Positions 33,270 to 44,136 of a stretch of DNA of 64,000 nt are shown in pieces. Source of the DNA: Agapanthus africanus (taxonomy: Eukaryota; Streptophyta; Magnoliopsida; Asparagales; Amaryllidaceae); the NCBI GenBank assembly GCA_030015575.1, contig JASDDO010000006.1, positions 378,284,137 through 378,348,136 of the forward strand, given 5' to 3'. The notes below the pieces were generated by a model. The model searched no databases. It was given only the letters and a program-made list of their open reading frames with translations, and had not been told where the DNA came from. Each line of letters begins with the position of its first letter. Position 1 is the first letter of the stretch. The translations under genes and the position numbers were made by a program.

Positions 33270-33279
33270 CTATATAAGG
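33270..33279 (+). promoter_or_regulatory. TATA box of Tat2 aORF2
   Basis: CTATATAAGGC, 48 bp before the ATG at 33327. Matches the placement of the TATA box in Tat1 aORF2. Confidence 0.62.
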
Positions 33280-33326
33280 CTGAAGGAGTACTGGTCCTCC
33301 ATTCCTTCGTAAACAGGTCGCCGAGA

Positions 33327-33779
33327 ATGCAGGACTTCCCGTTTACCATCCCCGACATAGTCCGCTTTGAAGATGTGTACCTTTACGACCCGTACTGCAC
33401 AGAGGACACGGTGCAGCTGGTCTATGGGAGCATTGAGGACCATTTTGGCCGGCTGCTCCCCAGACGCTCCCTCCTGCTGCAGCTGCTGATGTACTCCATC
33501 TGGAGGGCATCACCGGGGATTTACAACCCCTTGTCTGAGCTGCTCTTTGATGAGGCCGTGGGCAAGCTACGGTCTTTGAGGCGCTTCGGCTTAATCTCCG
33601 CGAACTGGCTGGCCCGCTCAGAGGTGCTCGTCCGCGAATGCTACGAGCTGAGGCTCGGGGTCGATGCCTGTGAGGGGAACCGAGGACAGCGGTTGGACCT
33701 TGCGCGGCCCCGATAGACGGAGATTTTCGCCAAGTACCACGAGCAGTGCTCGCTACACCCCCTTCCCCTACTGTTGTAA
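33327..33779 (+). pseudogene. Tat2 antisense gene aORF2, late in-frame stop
   Basis: 150 codons from ATG 33327 to TAA 33777-33779, broken by a TAG at 33714-33716. The core LLPRRSLLLQLLMYSIWRAS and PGIYNPLSELL matches the Tat1 copy, and so does the end YHEQCSLHPLPLLL beyond the TAG, which shows the stop is a late mutation. The start MQDFPFTIPD differs from Tat1 (MAGRIYAIDE), then both share YLYD. Rich in Leu/Arg; no signal peptide, membrane segment or known domain. Single exon. Confidence 0.72.
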
Positions 33780-33791
33780 GTTTTTTTTGCA

Positions 33792-33828
33792 TGTACGGCT
33801 GAGGAGCCCATAATACCCTTTGAATAAA
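33792..33828 (+). terminator. Shared 3'-end motif and poly(A) signal after Tat2 aORF2
   Basis: TGTACGGCTGAGGAGCCCA then TAATACCCTTT and AATAAA at 33823-33828. One base differs from the TGTAAGGCTG form of the other three. Confidence 0.65.
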
Positions 33829-34078
33829 CAAAGTTTCCTTTCCTTTTCACAATGCTCTACTGATCTTTATTAAATTAACAATGAAACCTAGGAAGAATTT
33901 ACATTGCTTTAAAAGAAAGGTACAGGCTAGTAGATGACTTTATAGGCCTGGGCCGAGCTCCCTAAAGGGCTGTTGGTCCCCGCGCCTGGCATGGGGCATG
34001 GCGCCCCCGAGCTCCGGGCTGGTCGTCTATCGAAGCGAGCATGATCTGACCGATGGTCAGGTCGGCAGGAGGGTAATG
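33829..34078 (-). other. Tat2 junction where pol is missing
   Basis: In element direction this 250-bp stretch follows the gag stop and ends in the antisense aORF2 3' end. A full Tat element has about 4 kb of protease-RT-RNase H-integrase here. Translation after the gag stop shows a short frame (TIGQIMLASIDDQ) with no protease active site. No repeat or foreign element marks the deletion. Confidence 0.55.
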
Positions 34079-35591
34079 CTACTCCTGCTCGCGGTCGGCC
34101 TGCCGTTTGTCCCTCAGGTAGGCGGCGAGGTGCCTAGATCGAATGAGCTTTTCGATGTAGTCCCTTAGTTGTTTGCAGTCCTCCGTGGCATGGCCCAGTA
34201 CCCGGTGGAAAGCGCAGTAGGGGCTCCGGGTTCGCTTTGCGGCCTGACGCGGGATCGGAGGGAACTTGAAGAACCCCTCGTTCTGGACTTCCTCCAGCAA
34301 CACTGCGAGGGAGACGTTGAGTGGGGTATACTCCTGGAACTTCGGGTGGTAGGGCTGCTGACACTCCGGCCTTTCCTCCCGAGCCCTCTTTTTCTGGTCG
34401 AGCCGTTCTGCCCGGGGGAGGTTAGCATTCACCTCGGATTCCAACTGAACCTTGCGCTCGGTCCACGCCTTGACCTCGGCCATGGTTTTAGGTTGCGCCA
34501 ACGCGAAGGAGCGTAACCATTCCTTGTGCCTCAGACCGGATCTAAGTGCCATGATGACGGTTTCGTCCCGGTGCTCGGGCACCTCGAGGAGGGCGTTGTA
34601 GAAACGGGTAATGTAGGCCTTGAACTTTTCCTTGTCCCCGCTCTTAACCGTGAATAGGTAGTCGACCGTGCGCTTTTGTCTACGGTTCCCCACGAAATGA
34701 CTGAGGAACTGAGTAGCTAGCTCGTCGAAGGTCGCAATTGAGCGGGGCTCGAGCCCCCGGAACCAGTCCCGACCTGTGCGGATAAGGGTGGTCGGAAAGG
34801 CTCTGCACTGGGCGGCGTCGGAGTGATCCTGGAAGCTCATCCCCGCGGTGAAAGCGTCCAAATGGTCCTTCGGGTCGGTTTTCCCGTCGAACAGAGAGAC
34901 CTTTGGGGGCTTGTTGCGCGAGGAGACGTGGACGGCAAGCGATTCCTCGGTGAACGGCTTCGCGAGCGAGTCGGAGGCGTACTTAGCTCCGTCGCTCGAG
35001 AGGTGAGCCTCCAGGCGCATGCCTTCGATTTTCTTCTCGAGGGCGTCGAGCCGACCGTGGTATCCCGAGGAATTGGCGTCTTGGGACCCCTGGCCTCCGC
35101 TGCGGGTGGCCTGTGTTTGGGAGCGTCCCCGGTTCCTCTCGAGGAGGTGCCTCAGGTCCCCGGGGTGACGCAGCTCGTGAATCGTCGGGGCGGACCCCTT
35201 CTGTGCAGCCCCGCCGATGGTGGTGGGGTTGACCACGCCTGTGGACAGGCGAGGTGACCGACATCTCCTCAGGGGGATTGGGGTCACGGGGAGGCTCGAG
35301 GCGAGGTGTCCTGGCGGTGGACCTTGGCGTGGAGCCTTGGAGCGCCCAGCGGGCCTCAAGGAGCATCGGCTCGAGAGATTGGTGGCCAGGGGACGCAGCC
35401 TGCTGGTGGTCGGCGATCTGGGGCCCGGGCCCGGTCGTTTGGACGCGGACGAGGACCTCCACTAGGGATTGCAGCCGATCTATCCGGCCTGCGAGGGCGT
35501 CGATGACGGTCATCGGAGGAGGTTCATCCCCGCCTTCAGTGAGCGGAAGGCGGCGGCTGGTACCGGGATCTTCAGGATGGTTGCTTGCCAT
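34079..35591 (-). pseudogene. Tat2 gag, one frameshift
   Basis: ATG at 35591, 46 nt after the primer site. The N-terminal half (MASNHPEDPGTSRRL, DALAGRIDRLQSLVEVLV coiled coil) is in one frame to about 35240, then the frame shifts by one base. The rest (426-codon frame 34079-35359) holds the capsid domain: PKVSLFDGKTDPKDHLDAF, CRAFPTTLIRTGRDWFRGL, FDELATQFLSHFV. It ends with YCAFHRVLGHATEDCKQL, a C-X2-H/H-C nucleic-acid-binding motif typical of Tat gag, and TAG. Apart from the one shift it is intact. It would form the particle shell. Confidence 0.85.
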
Positions 35592-35637
35592 GAGGGTGGA
35601 GATGGGAAGGCCAACTTTGTGTTTTGTGGAGTCACGT

Positions 35638-35654
35638 TCCCACAGACGGCGCCA
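35638..35654 (-). other. Tat2 primer-binding site
   Basis: The - strand reads TGGCGCCGTCTGTGGGA two bases inside the 5' LTR. This TGGCGCC-type site is common in plant gypsy elements of the Tat lineage. Confidence 0.75.
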
Positions 35655-35656
35655 AC

Positions 35657-36379
35657 TGATGGAGCTCCTTTTCGGGCCTCCGTCAAATGTTGTCTTCCGT
35701 TGATCTCGCAGTGGACTTAGTTGATTATCCTCCGTTGCGTGTGGGTCTCAATGGGTTTTTGGAGGAAAAGGTGAAGTGAGGGAGTTGGTGCCGAGTACCT
35801 GCGAAGAAGTCCCGGGGTGGTTTGGTACCACCAAGAATCCTCCGACGCTCAAGTTAGTGATGAGATCCGAGCAGAGTAATGGCTTAAAAGAGTAAAGAAT
35901 GGCTACTTGACCCCTCTATGATGGGGGTTTATATAGCGGTGGAGCACGCAGCAGCGGGCGCGAGAATCTCGCCGGCAGTTACGCTCCCAACGTCACGCCC
36001 GCGTAGAGAGCGGATCGCCCATTAATGGAGATCGTGATGACGTGGAACGTGGGACGTTGCTGGCGTAAAATCCGCACATGGCGAGATTCGCGGAGCGGTG
36101 GTTACGCCTGGGAGTTAGTCGGAGGACCGAGGAAGAAGGCCTCAGCGGGAGCTCGGGGACGAGCGAGGAGGCCGAGGAGTCTTGGTCCTGCGGCAGCTCG
36201 AGGCGAGCTGAGGGGCCGAGGAGGCTAATTTGCAGGGAGCCCCGAGGAGGGCTAGCTTGTGCTTGCAGGTCGGGTACAGGTGGCTTGGTTGGCCCCCGTG
36301 GACCTCTTCTTCTGAGTTCTAGGGCACGTCACCTGCCACGTGTCATGATCTTGGGGATCGCCAATATGGAGCATTATCA
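35657..36379 (-). repeat. Tat2 5' LTR
   Basis: Starts TGATGGAGCTCC and ends GAGCATTATCA on the + strand. About 35 differences from the 3' LTR in 725 bp by eye. TATA box on the - strand at about 35926-35936. Confidence 0.88.
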
Positions 36380-37276
36380 CAAAAGGAGACGTGCTGGGCC
36401 CCTAAAGCTCGTGAAAAATTACTATAAGTGCTTAATTAGCACTAGATTTTCTATAGTTGCTATGAAATTCTTCTTACTTAATTGACTCTAATGTTTATAA
36501 AATACTATATTAGCTCTTGTCAATATAGTAATATTCGTACCAAATGTGTTCAATTAAATGAGCGATAAAATTTATTTATAAGGAAATATTTCAATTAATT
36601 GATTGGTCAAAAGGTCATAGTACCTCAAAATTACATTTACAGCATATCAATATTGGCTCTTTCAAATTAGGAGGTTTTTTTGGGATAAAATTAGAAGGGG
36701 TTCCTATACTTAAGTAATACATATGAACATTATGAGATACTTTCCTTGATAAATACACTTAGTCTTTGTCAATATAAAATTAATTATTTTATTAAAACAA
36801 ATTAATGATACTTTGAAGCTAATAATAGATTCTTAAAATAAGCATATTCAAACAATCAAATTTGAATGAGAACTAAAATAACATTATTATGTCATTGTAA
36901 ATTGAAAGAAATGTGTATATCATTGTAGAATACAGATTAAACTTAGGTAAAAAAAAATTTGTGATATATGAATGTATTTGTATTATTTTTATTAATCCTG
37001 CATTTTTCGACAGGTGTGAATTGAATAAACAGGGTTCAAAAAAAAGTTGGATCTAATAATGTTTTTTCCCTTGTTTGGTACATGTTACAACCAAATCATT
37101 CTAGTTTTGCTTGAATTTTGTCTTTCAAATGGAACCTGAAATTGCATTCAAATTTGTCTTTCAGGTCATTTACTTCTTGCACTGCTCGGTTCCTTACTAG
37201 AACACTTAATTTTCTTTTTATTTTTTTCCTTTTTTGAAGGAAAAGGCAGGAGAAAATGCCATACTCAATAATATAA
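36380..37276. other. AT-rich intergenic DNA
   Basis: About 900 bp with no supported gene or repeat family. Frames are short. A small palindrome AAGTGCTTAATTAGCACT is at about 36427-36444. Confidence 0.4.
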
Positions 37277-37680
37277 ATTAAAATAAAGAGATTAATAGAG
37301 GAAAGATGCCATAGGAGGGGATTTCCTCCTACGGCATCGGAAAAACGCACCATCCTTGATTTTTTCTGACGATCGGCATACATCACATCCATCTTTATCA
37401 TCTAAGAGGTGGATACACCAAATTTCATGTGATTATACCATTTTTTCACTGTTGATTTAGTTGGTGCAAAATTAATGGTTTACCGACAATAGAACTTTTT
37501 ACATTGCTAATTCAACGGTGAAAAAGTAATGGAATCACATGAAATTTGGTGTATACTCATCTTAGATAATAACGATGATGATGATGGATGCCGATCGTCG
37601 GAAAAAATTGTGGGGGTTGCATTTTTTCGACATTATAGGAGGGAAACTCCTCTCTTTTCTTCATTATTCTCTAAAATAAA
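37277..37680. mobile_element. Foldback (MITE-like) hairpin element
   Basis: Two arms of about 185 bp, 37277-37465 and 37492-37680, are imperfect inverted copies around a loop of about 27 bp. Matching blocks are CACCAAATTTCATGTGATT with AATCACATGAAATTTGGTG, GACGATCGGCAT with ATGCCGATCGTC, and TTTCACTGTTGA with TCAACGGTGAAA. Arms look about 75-80% complementary. No transposase is present. It is most likely a foldback-type MITE; a decayed small-RNA hairpin locus is an alternative. A clear target duplication is not evident. Confidence 0.7.
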
Positions 37681-39340
37681 ATAAAATAAAATATTTATAC
37701 AGGTGTGACGGGAGGTAAATAGTAAGTATTTGAACTAATATCTTATGATTTTATTTGAGAAAGAGCAACGGATCATTGGCGTTATCATTACAAATCATTT
37801 GATATAAGTTCTACATCACACAAGAAAGAACACTTTCGTTTGAATAGATTGTCACTGCAAATTCCAAAGTTTTGCATATAGGATGTACATGTATAGAAGA
37901 GGTGGCTTAGATAAGAGATCGATAAAGATAAACTTACCTGCTGATGTAAATAATGTTGATTGAGGATGGCTTTATAGGAGCAGAATATATATAGCAGCAG
38001 ATAGTTACCATTTGGTGAGTTTTTGGCAAAGATGTGTGGAACTCAAAATGAATCGAGTAAAACTGATTTAGTTTTGAAGATGACATGGGTTCGAAACCTA
38101 AAGAGGGTCGCATCCAAAAAAAGAAGAAGAAGATGATGTGGGCCATGTCGCCGAGAACGGATCCATGAGTATGGATGTCGCGGCACATTCTCTCACTTGG
38201 AGAGAGGAAAAAAGAGAAATATTTTATCTTTCAATATGTTAGAATTCACATGGACCGTGAGATATCTCATTGTATAAAGATAAGATAAAAGATGCAATTA
38301 ACCAAGTAATAGTATTATCTACCACTGTATCCTTAATAATCTTTATAGTCTGCATGGATTCTACTAAATGGGTAGAGATGGAATTATTTTTAAGAAAATG
38401 CTCTTATCTTTATAATCTACGTGGATTCTACTTTTATATCTTTACTATTATAACTAAAACTCATTAACGCATACCAAAAAGTATATTATTTTCTCATTTA
38501 AAAAATGCAAGAAAAAGATAAAAATCTATGTGAGAGTTCTAGAATAAGAACATGCGATGTCATTCTCTCATATGTATGTAATTTCAACAATTTTCAATAC
38601 AAAATATTTTCTCTTTGGGAAATGAACAAATTTGGTCAAAAAGCCCTTAAACATATGACGATCAAAAAGAACACAAAAAATCATAACATACCATAAATTT
38701 TCTGGCATAACACACGTGCATAGCACATGTATGTTACTGGTATTTATAACTCAAAACTCGTAAGAGCCATATCTTTTCTTTCCTAAGAAAATTCCAAAAA
38801 GAGAAATAATTTTTCATTAAGATTTTCTATTTATGAGAGTGTCCACGTCATCCATCTCCGACCTCCTCTCCAAGAGTTCATGAGGGTGTTCAAATCATCA
38901 CCTCTATCTCTCTCTCCACTTCCAAGAAAACAAAGAAAAAGAATGACAAACCTACATATACCCTTCCATCTCTTTATTATCTATACTTGTCTAATAAATT
39001 TTTCATTTCTCTTTTATTTTGACCCATACTTTCTTGAAATATTAAATGTTATAAATTCGTATATGTAAACAACACAAAAAGGAGAAAAGGACCTCAACGC
39101 GACGATGTCTTCTGAACCCGACGGTGTCTTCTGAACCCGGTGCAATGCTCAGAATCGTGTAACATTACATTGATAATGGTTGCACCGAGAATGTCGTTTC
39201 AAAGGCGATGGTGGAGAAGATAAAGTTAACCAAAGAAAGGCACCCAACACAACAGTGTACAAAATCTGTGGCTACTAACAGAGGCCTTTTTGATTTAAAG
39301 GCTCCGGCAAATTTCAAAGCCGAGCCGGCTACTAACATAA
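37681..39340. other. AT-rich intergenic DNA up to the copia2 breakpoint
   Basis: No supported gene. Two related stretches at 38338-38367 and 38406-38436 (ATCTTTATARTCT then TGGATTCTACT) form a local duplication. From about 39080 the sequence is less AT-rich and contains GTTAGTAGCC twice on the - strand near 39270 and 39330. I could not assign it. It joins copia2 inside RT. Confidence 0.4.
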
Positions 39341-40914
39341 ATGGATTTAAGCAGGTTGCACACTTTCCCGCTGCTCCCACTAGCTATGAAGCCCTCTGGC
39401 TGAGTCATGTACACGCTCTCTTCTAAATCACCGTTTAGAAAGGCGGTCTTAACATCCATTTGCCAGATTTCGTAGTCATGATATGCAGCGATGGCAAGCA
39501 TGATCCGGATGGATTTAAGCATAGCCACTGGAGAAAAGGTTTCGTCATAGTCCACACCTGGTCTTTGACGAAAACCCTTTGCAACAAGTCTAGCTTTGAA
39601 AATCTCCATTTTCCCATCTACACCAAGTTTTTTCTTGAAGATCCACTTGCTCCCAATAGGTTTTACCCTTTCAGGAGCATCTTCCAAAGTCCATACTTTG
39701 CTGGTGTACATGGATTCCATCTCGGACCACATTGCATCCAGCCATTTCACTGAGTCCCCACTCGTGATGGCCTGCTCGAAACTAGTTGGGTCATCATCAG
39801 CCATGATGCAATCCTCGCTCCCACCATCCATGAGAAAACCGTAGTATCTCTCAGGTGGGTGAGGAACCCTACTAGATTGGCGGAGTGGCTGGGGTTCATC
39901 GGGAACTACCGAATCCTCTGGTTCCACTAAATCTTCAGTTTGAGTTTGTGTAGCCGGAATTTCTTCCAGTTCTACCTCGTTGCCACTAATTTCTTTTGTA
40001 AGAAATTCCTTTTCTAAAAAGGTGGTATGTCGAGAAACAAACACTTTTTGTTCCTCAGTATGGCAGAAAAGATATCCATGTGAATGTTTGGGATATCCCA
40101 CAAACTTACATAGAACTGACCGTGCCTCGAGTTTGTCCGGATTTTGCCTTTTGACATAGGCCGGACAACCCCATATCTTAACTCGTTTAAGACATGGTCT
40201 CTTCCCACTCCATATCTCATATGGTGTGGTAGATACAGATTTAGATGGAATTTGATTCAATAGGTATGCTGCTGTCTCCAGCGCATACCCCCAGAAGGAA
40301 ATAGGTAACTCAGCTGTGCTCATCATAGAGCGCACCATATCTAATAGGGTGCGGTTCCTCCGTTCCGATACACCGTTGTGCTGTGGTGTATATGGAGGAG
40401 TTAGCTGAGAGAGAATCCCATTCTCTTTTAGGAAGTCCAGGAATTCATTGCTCAAGTATTCACCTCCTCGATCAGATCGAAGGATTTTAATACTTTTCCC
40501 GGTTTGGTTCTCGACTTCTTGTTTATATTCTCTAAATTTCTCAAAAGCTTCTGATTTGTGTTTCATCAAGAACACATACCCGAATCTAGAGAGATCGTCA
40601 GTGAATGTAATGAAGTAAGAAGAACCATCCCTGGCATGTGTAGACATGGGACCGCATACATCACTATGTACCAATCCCAAGAGTTCCATAACTCTTTCTC
40701 CGTGTCCCGTAAACGGAGCTTTGGTCATCTTTCCTTTGAGACATGACTGGCAAGTATCATAAGATGAAAATTCAAACGGATTCAAATATCCAACTTTATA
40801 CAACTTAGCTAGTCGTGTCGCATTGATGTGACCCAGTCTACAATGCCACAAGAAGGATTCGTTCAGTTCTGAACTCTTCCTCTTGTGTGTGTTTGTTATG
40901 CTCAGAACTGTTGA
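39341..40914 (-). pseudogene. copia2 integrase and N-terminal reverse transcriptase
   Basis: The open frame 39295-40851 gives 518 codons; the last ones lie beyond the breakpoint. The zinc-binding HHCC is H3, H8, C34, C37. The integrase core has D64 (VHSDVCGP), D127 (RSDRGGEY) and E163 (GVSERRNRT), a complete D-D35-E. The linker is acidic (residues 290-370). RT begins near 382 with WTLEDAPERVKPIGSKWIFK and runs through ARLVAKGFRQRPGVDYDETF and MDVKTAFLNGDL to VCNLLKSIY, then breaks before the YVDD site. Integrase looks functional in sequence, RT is not. Confidence 0.85.
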
Positions 40915-41520
40915 TTAATTTAGAACATAAATACTATTGCACAACGTGCCTGATCCAACCAACTTTTGGTTCAGAAAAATGTTCATAACATTATCCTGTA
41001 ATACAAAATTATATCCCTCTTTACTTTGTAAAGAAACCGATATAATGTTGCATATCAGGTTCGGCATGTAATAGCATTCGTTCAGAATCAATGTATTACC
41101 AATTGGCAATACAAGGTGACATTCCCCGACGGTTTTAGCTGCAACAATTGCACCATTTCCAACCCTTATGTCTTTATCACCTTCTCCAAGTACTCTACCT
41201 TTCCTAAGCCTATGTAACTGATTACATATATAGGATCCTGACCCGGTATCTAATACCCAGGACGTAGAGCAAATGGAGAAACAGTTCTCTGTAACGAACA
41301 CACCCGACGAAAATGCATCAACATGTACTTTCTTCTTTCGGGTGGCATGGGAATCCTGGTATTCCCCTATATCCTGTTCAGTCTTATAACTTTTATAAGA
41401 AAGAACGGAATCAACGTTCCCCAGCACAGTATAACATGCGGGTTCAGTCAATACATCCATATTATTATCTTTATTAAGGCATGATATGGTCGCTACATGG
41501 AGAGAGAGAGAAGAAAACAC
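40915..41520 (-). pseudogene. copia2 protease region, open frame ended by a single stop
   Basis: 201 codons from MFSSLSLHVATIS. The aspartic protease site is D91-T-G (SWVLDTGSGSYICN) and the end GTLCNSIYVLN is typical of copia protease just before the integrase zinc domain. The TAA at 40915-40917 follows VLN, where glutamine (CAA) would fit. The next frame continues in phase, so one base change separates protease from integrase. No gag zinc knuckle precedes it. A pyrimidine-rich tract ending in CATGTAG just upstream might be a splice acceptor. Confidence 0.75.
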
Positions 41521-44123
41521 TTTAGCGTATGCTCTTGCAAGATCAGATTGGTTATTATTTTATTAATCAGGATGGCTCGCACTGTTTTTATCAAATCTTC
41601 CTTCAAACCCTAAAAGGAAAGACCAGCCGGGATTAATTACACCCTACAATTTCGCCAATTTTTCAGCCAGGCCAGTGTCGGTACTTTGAGGGAGGTTCCC
41701 TGTGCTTTCGCACGGACCTAATTAAAGTAAACCTCGTTTTCCCAGAGGCGTAACCCCGTTGACACCTTTCTAGACACCTACTTGATCGGCTAATTGTCCT
41801 GTGTAAAACTCTTCCAGGAATAACAATTACTCGTGGTGGGTATCGGGATCCAACTATCTCATAGAAGGTATGCAATCTCATTGCAAATTTCAACACTTGA
41901 AATTCCCAATAATATTTTGCCCCTAACCCCTATGACCTTGACAAAGGCCAACAAATCATAGGATACTAGTCAAGTTCAACCCGTCATTTCTTGATTGAAT
42001 CAAACCAACCCGCACGACCCTTGACAAAGGCCAACAAGTTCGTACGACTACCCCAAAACAATCTGCATCATATGCATAAGCAGATAAGCACCATTCAGCT
42101 ACCGCACACTACGCCTTGACAAAGGCCAACAAACGCAGCACGAATACTAAACAGTTATTGGTTTTGCTAAAGAGGTCACTCCCGGTAAAGGGATCTCGGC
42201 TCTTTCCTTATGGAATAAGGTGCAGGATATATCATATACATCGCTATGCAAAGCAAAACCTCCAAAAGCAATCAAAATACAAACTGAGTGTTGTAGTATC
42301 TGCCAGTTTTTGCTAAAGAGGTCACTCCCGGTGAAGGAATCTCGGCTCTTTCCTCATCGAATAAGATGCAGGATATATCATATATATCGCTATGCAAAGC
42401 AAAAACTGTAGCTATCCTTTTTGAAAATTTGATTCTACAACATCTTTTAGGTTTCTTTTTTTTCATTAATCACATTAATGAAGTCCCATCATTGAAGTCA
42501 TCTAAACATCACAGATAAATACGACGTACACTTATGCCATTCGTATTCGCCTCGATGTCCCCTCGTGCACCGTTAGGTTAGGTAACTAACGGCAGAGCGG
42601 GGCAGGGCTAGCACGGGTGTAAAACATAAGTAACGTCTATATAATATATCATATATACTATATACAGTATCTATCACAACATATCAAACGATCACATCAC
42701 AGATATCGCAGCAGAAGGAACATATAAAATATTGGATATACTAGGACGTCCGTGTTTTATTTTGAGCCTCTATAAAACACGGATTCCACGGTCGCGATGA
42801 ATAGCCAAACCCATACCCCTAAACCCCTACGAGAGCGGCAAGCAACCCTATCAATTCTAAAGTTAGGAGACCCGGACTCGATTCCTCGAGTTGGTCTCCC
42901 ACTGGACTCTAAAACCCTGTTACTTGTGCTCTCCTCCTTGGGTCTATCCTAGTGCGGAAAAGTAAATAATATACAAATGGTGACATCAACCTCATCCCGG
43001 AAGTGCCCCAATAAAAGAATATTACATACATTTAATTTTACATGAATGAAAATAAAAACCCTCATCTCACATAAAAAAAAACCGGCTATTCAGAAACGCG
43101 ACGATCCAATATAACATATCCAGCAACACATAACATCACATGTCATCAACGTAAGTAAGTATGCATACACCGATCATCGTTGATGTATAGCAACGAAAAA
43201 CGGCAATACAACTACATACTACACTTACGGTCATAGAAAAGAAAGTGTAAAACTACAACATTTGGAATCCACAATCTCTTTAGACATCGTAAATCCGAAA
43301 TATCACATATTTCGCATTTCATGCCTAACTCTATGAATTCCACATATTGTATCACATTCCAAATAAATAGACAGTATTAAACTTTCCGAAAAGATAATCA
43401 AATACCCAAAATTTCCTAAATAGCTCAACACTTGAGCGGAGTTCAAAAATTCCAGAATACGTCACAGTAGTAATGGTCCAGCCGTAGAAGGGTCAAGCCA
43501 ACGCCTCATATGTGGCACACCGTACTGCCCCAAACCCTAAGGTTTAGAGACGGTTCATACGGTCACATAATCGAGTTAAGGTTTGTGTTCTTCTAGAGGG
43601 TCCATCACATTACATGCACGTTTTTCCGAAAGATTTAAACTCGATAAAAATTCAATACTTGAAAAATTTTTCGTGCCGGGAAAAATTGAGTTAATGATAT
43701 CCGTTCGAACATTTTAACAGTTTCTAAATATCCGGAAAACAAAATGAAATTAAATTTTCCGATCGAATCAACGAATACAAAATAAACCCAAGATTACTCA
43801 ACACTTGAGTCGGATAACAAAATACCCAGAAAATATAAGGAATAGCTACGGATGTTACTGCACAAAATTCTGTCCACAGTTCACTGTTACTGCCGCGGAA
43901 CCGCCGCTAATGGTGGGGTGAGACCGCGGTTCCGCGGCGGCTGTACGGAATTTTGGGCTCGAATTTTGTGGTAATTCTTAAAATTCCCTGCTGATTTTTT
44001 AGGTATATTTAATACAGAAAAAACACAGTTTTTAAAAAATGTACAGAGAGGGGGTTAAATTGACGTTTCCGGGTTCGATCGGGGTTTTAACTTCGTATAC
44101 ACGTCGCCTAATACTCTAGCTAG
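41521..44123 (-). other. copia2 long 5' leader without gag
   Basis: 2.6 kb with the same layout as in copia1 and copia3. It includes the 77-codon frame 41663-41896, three CCTTGACAAAGGCCAACAA boxes near 41935, 42018 and 42115, the duplicated module 42161-42420, and a GC-rich dyad region (CCGCGGTTCCGCGG) at about 43893-43950. No capsid or zinc-knuckle sequence was found in any - strand frame. Confidence 0.6.
42161..42420. repeat. Tandem duplication of about 144 bp in copia2 leader
   Basis: Two units carry CACTCCCGGT, ATCTCGGCTCTTTCC, GAATAAG and GCTATGCAAAGCAAAA. They are equivalent to the units in copia1 and copia3. Confidence 0.8.
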
Positions 44124-44135
44124 GCTCTGATACCA
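44124..44135 (-). other. copia2 primer-binding site
   Basis: TGGTATCAGAGC on the - strand, one base from the LTR. Confidence 0.9.
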
Positions 44136-44136
44136 T

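Larger units (their letters stand above)
28555..36379 (-). mobile_element. Tat2: gag-only Tat/Retand element with antisense gene cassette
   Basis: Two LTRs of about 724 bp (28555-29279 and 35657-36379), roughly 95% identical by eye. Flanks caaag (28550-28554) and caaaa (36380-36384) match at four of five bases. In element direction (right to left): 5' LTR, TGGCGCC primer site, gag, about 300 bp, then the antisense genes aORF2 and aORF1 with a minisatellite between, polypurine tract, 3' LTR. No protease, RT, RNase H or integrase is present, so pol was lost and the copy would depend on a relative such as Tat1. Confidence 0.88.

Noticed and set aside
34823-35720. + strand open frames of 66-149 codons opposite Tat2 gag
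   Set aside because: GC-rich shadow frames of the real - strand gag, which carries the conserved motifs.
38015-38140. Second SINE candidate (GGTTCGAAACC with an A-rich tail)
   Set aside because: A box B-like match and a purine tail are present, but I could not find box A at the right distance or a convincing target duplication.
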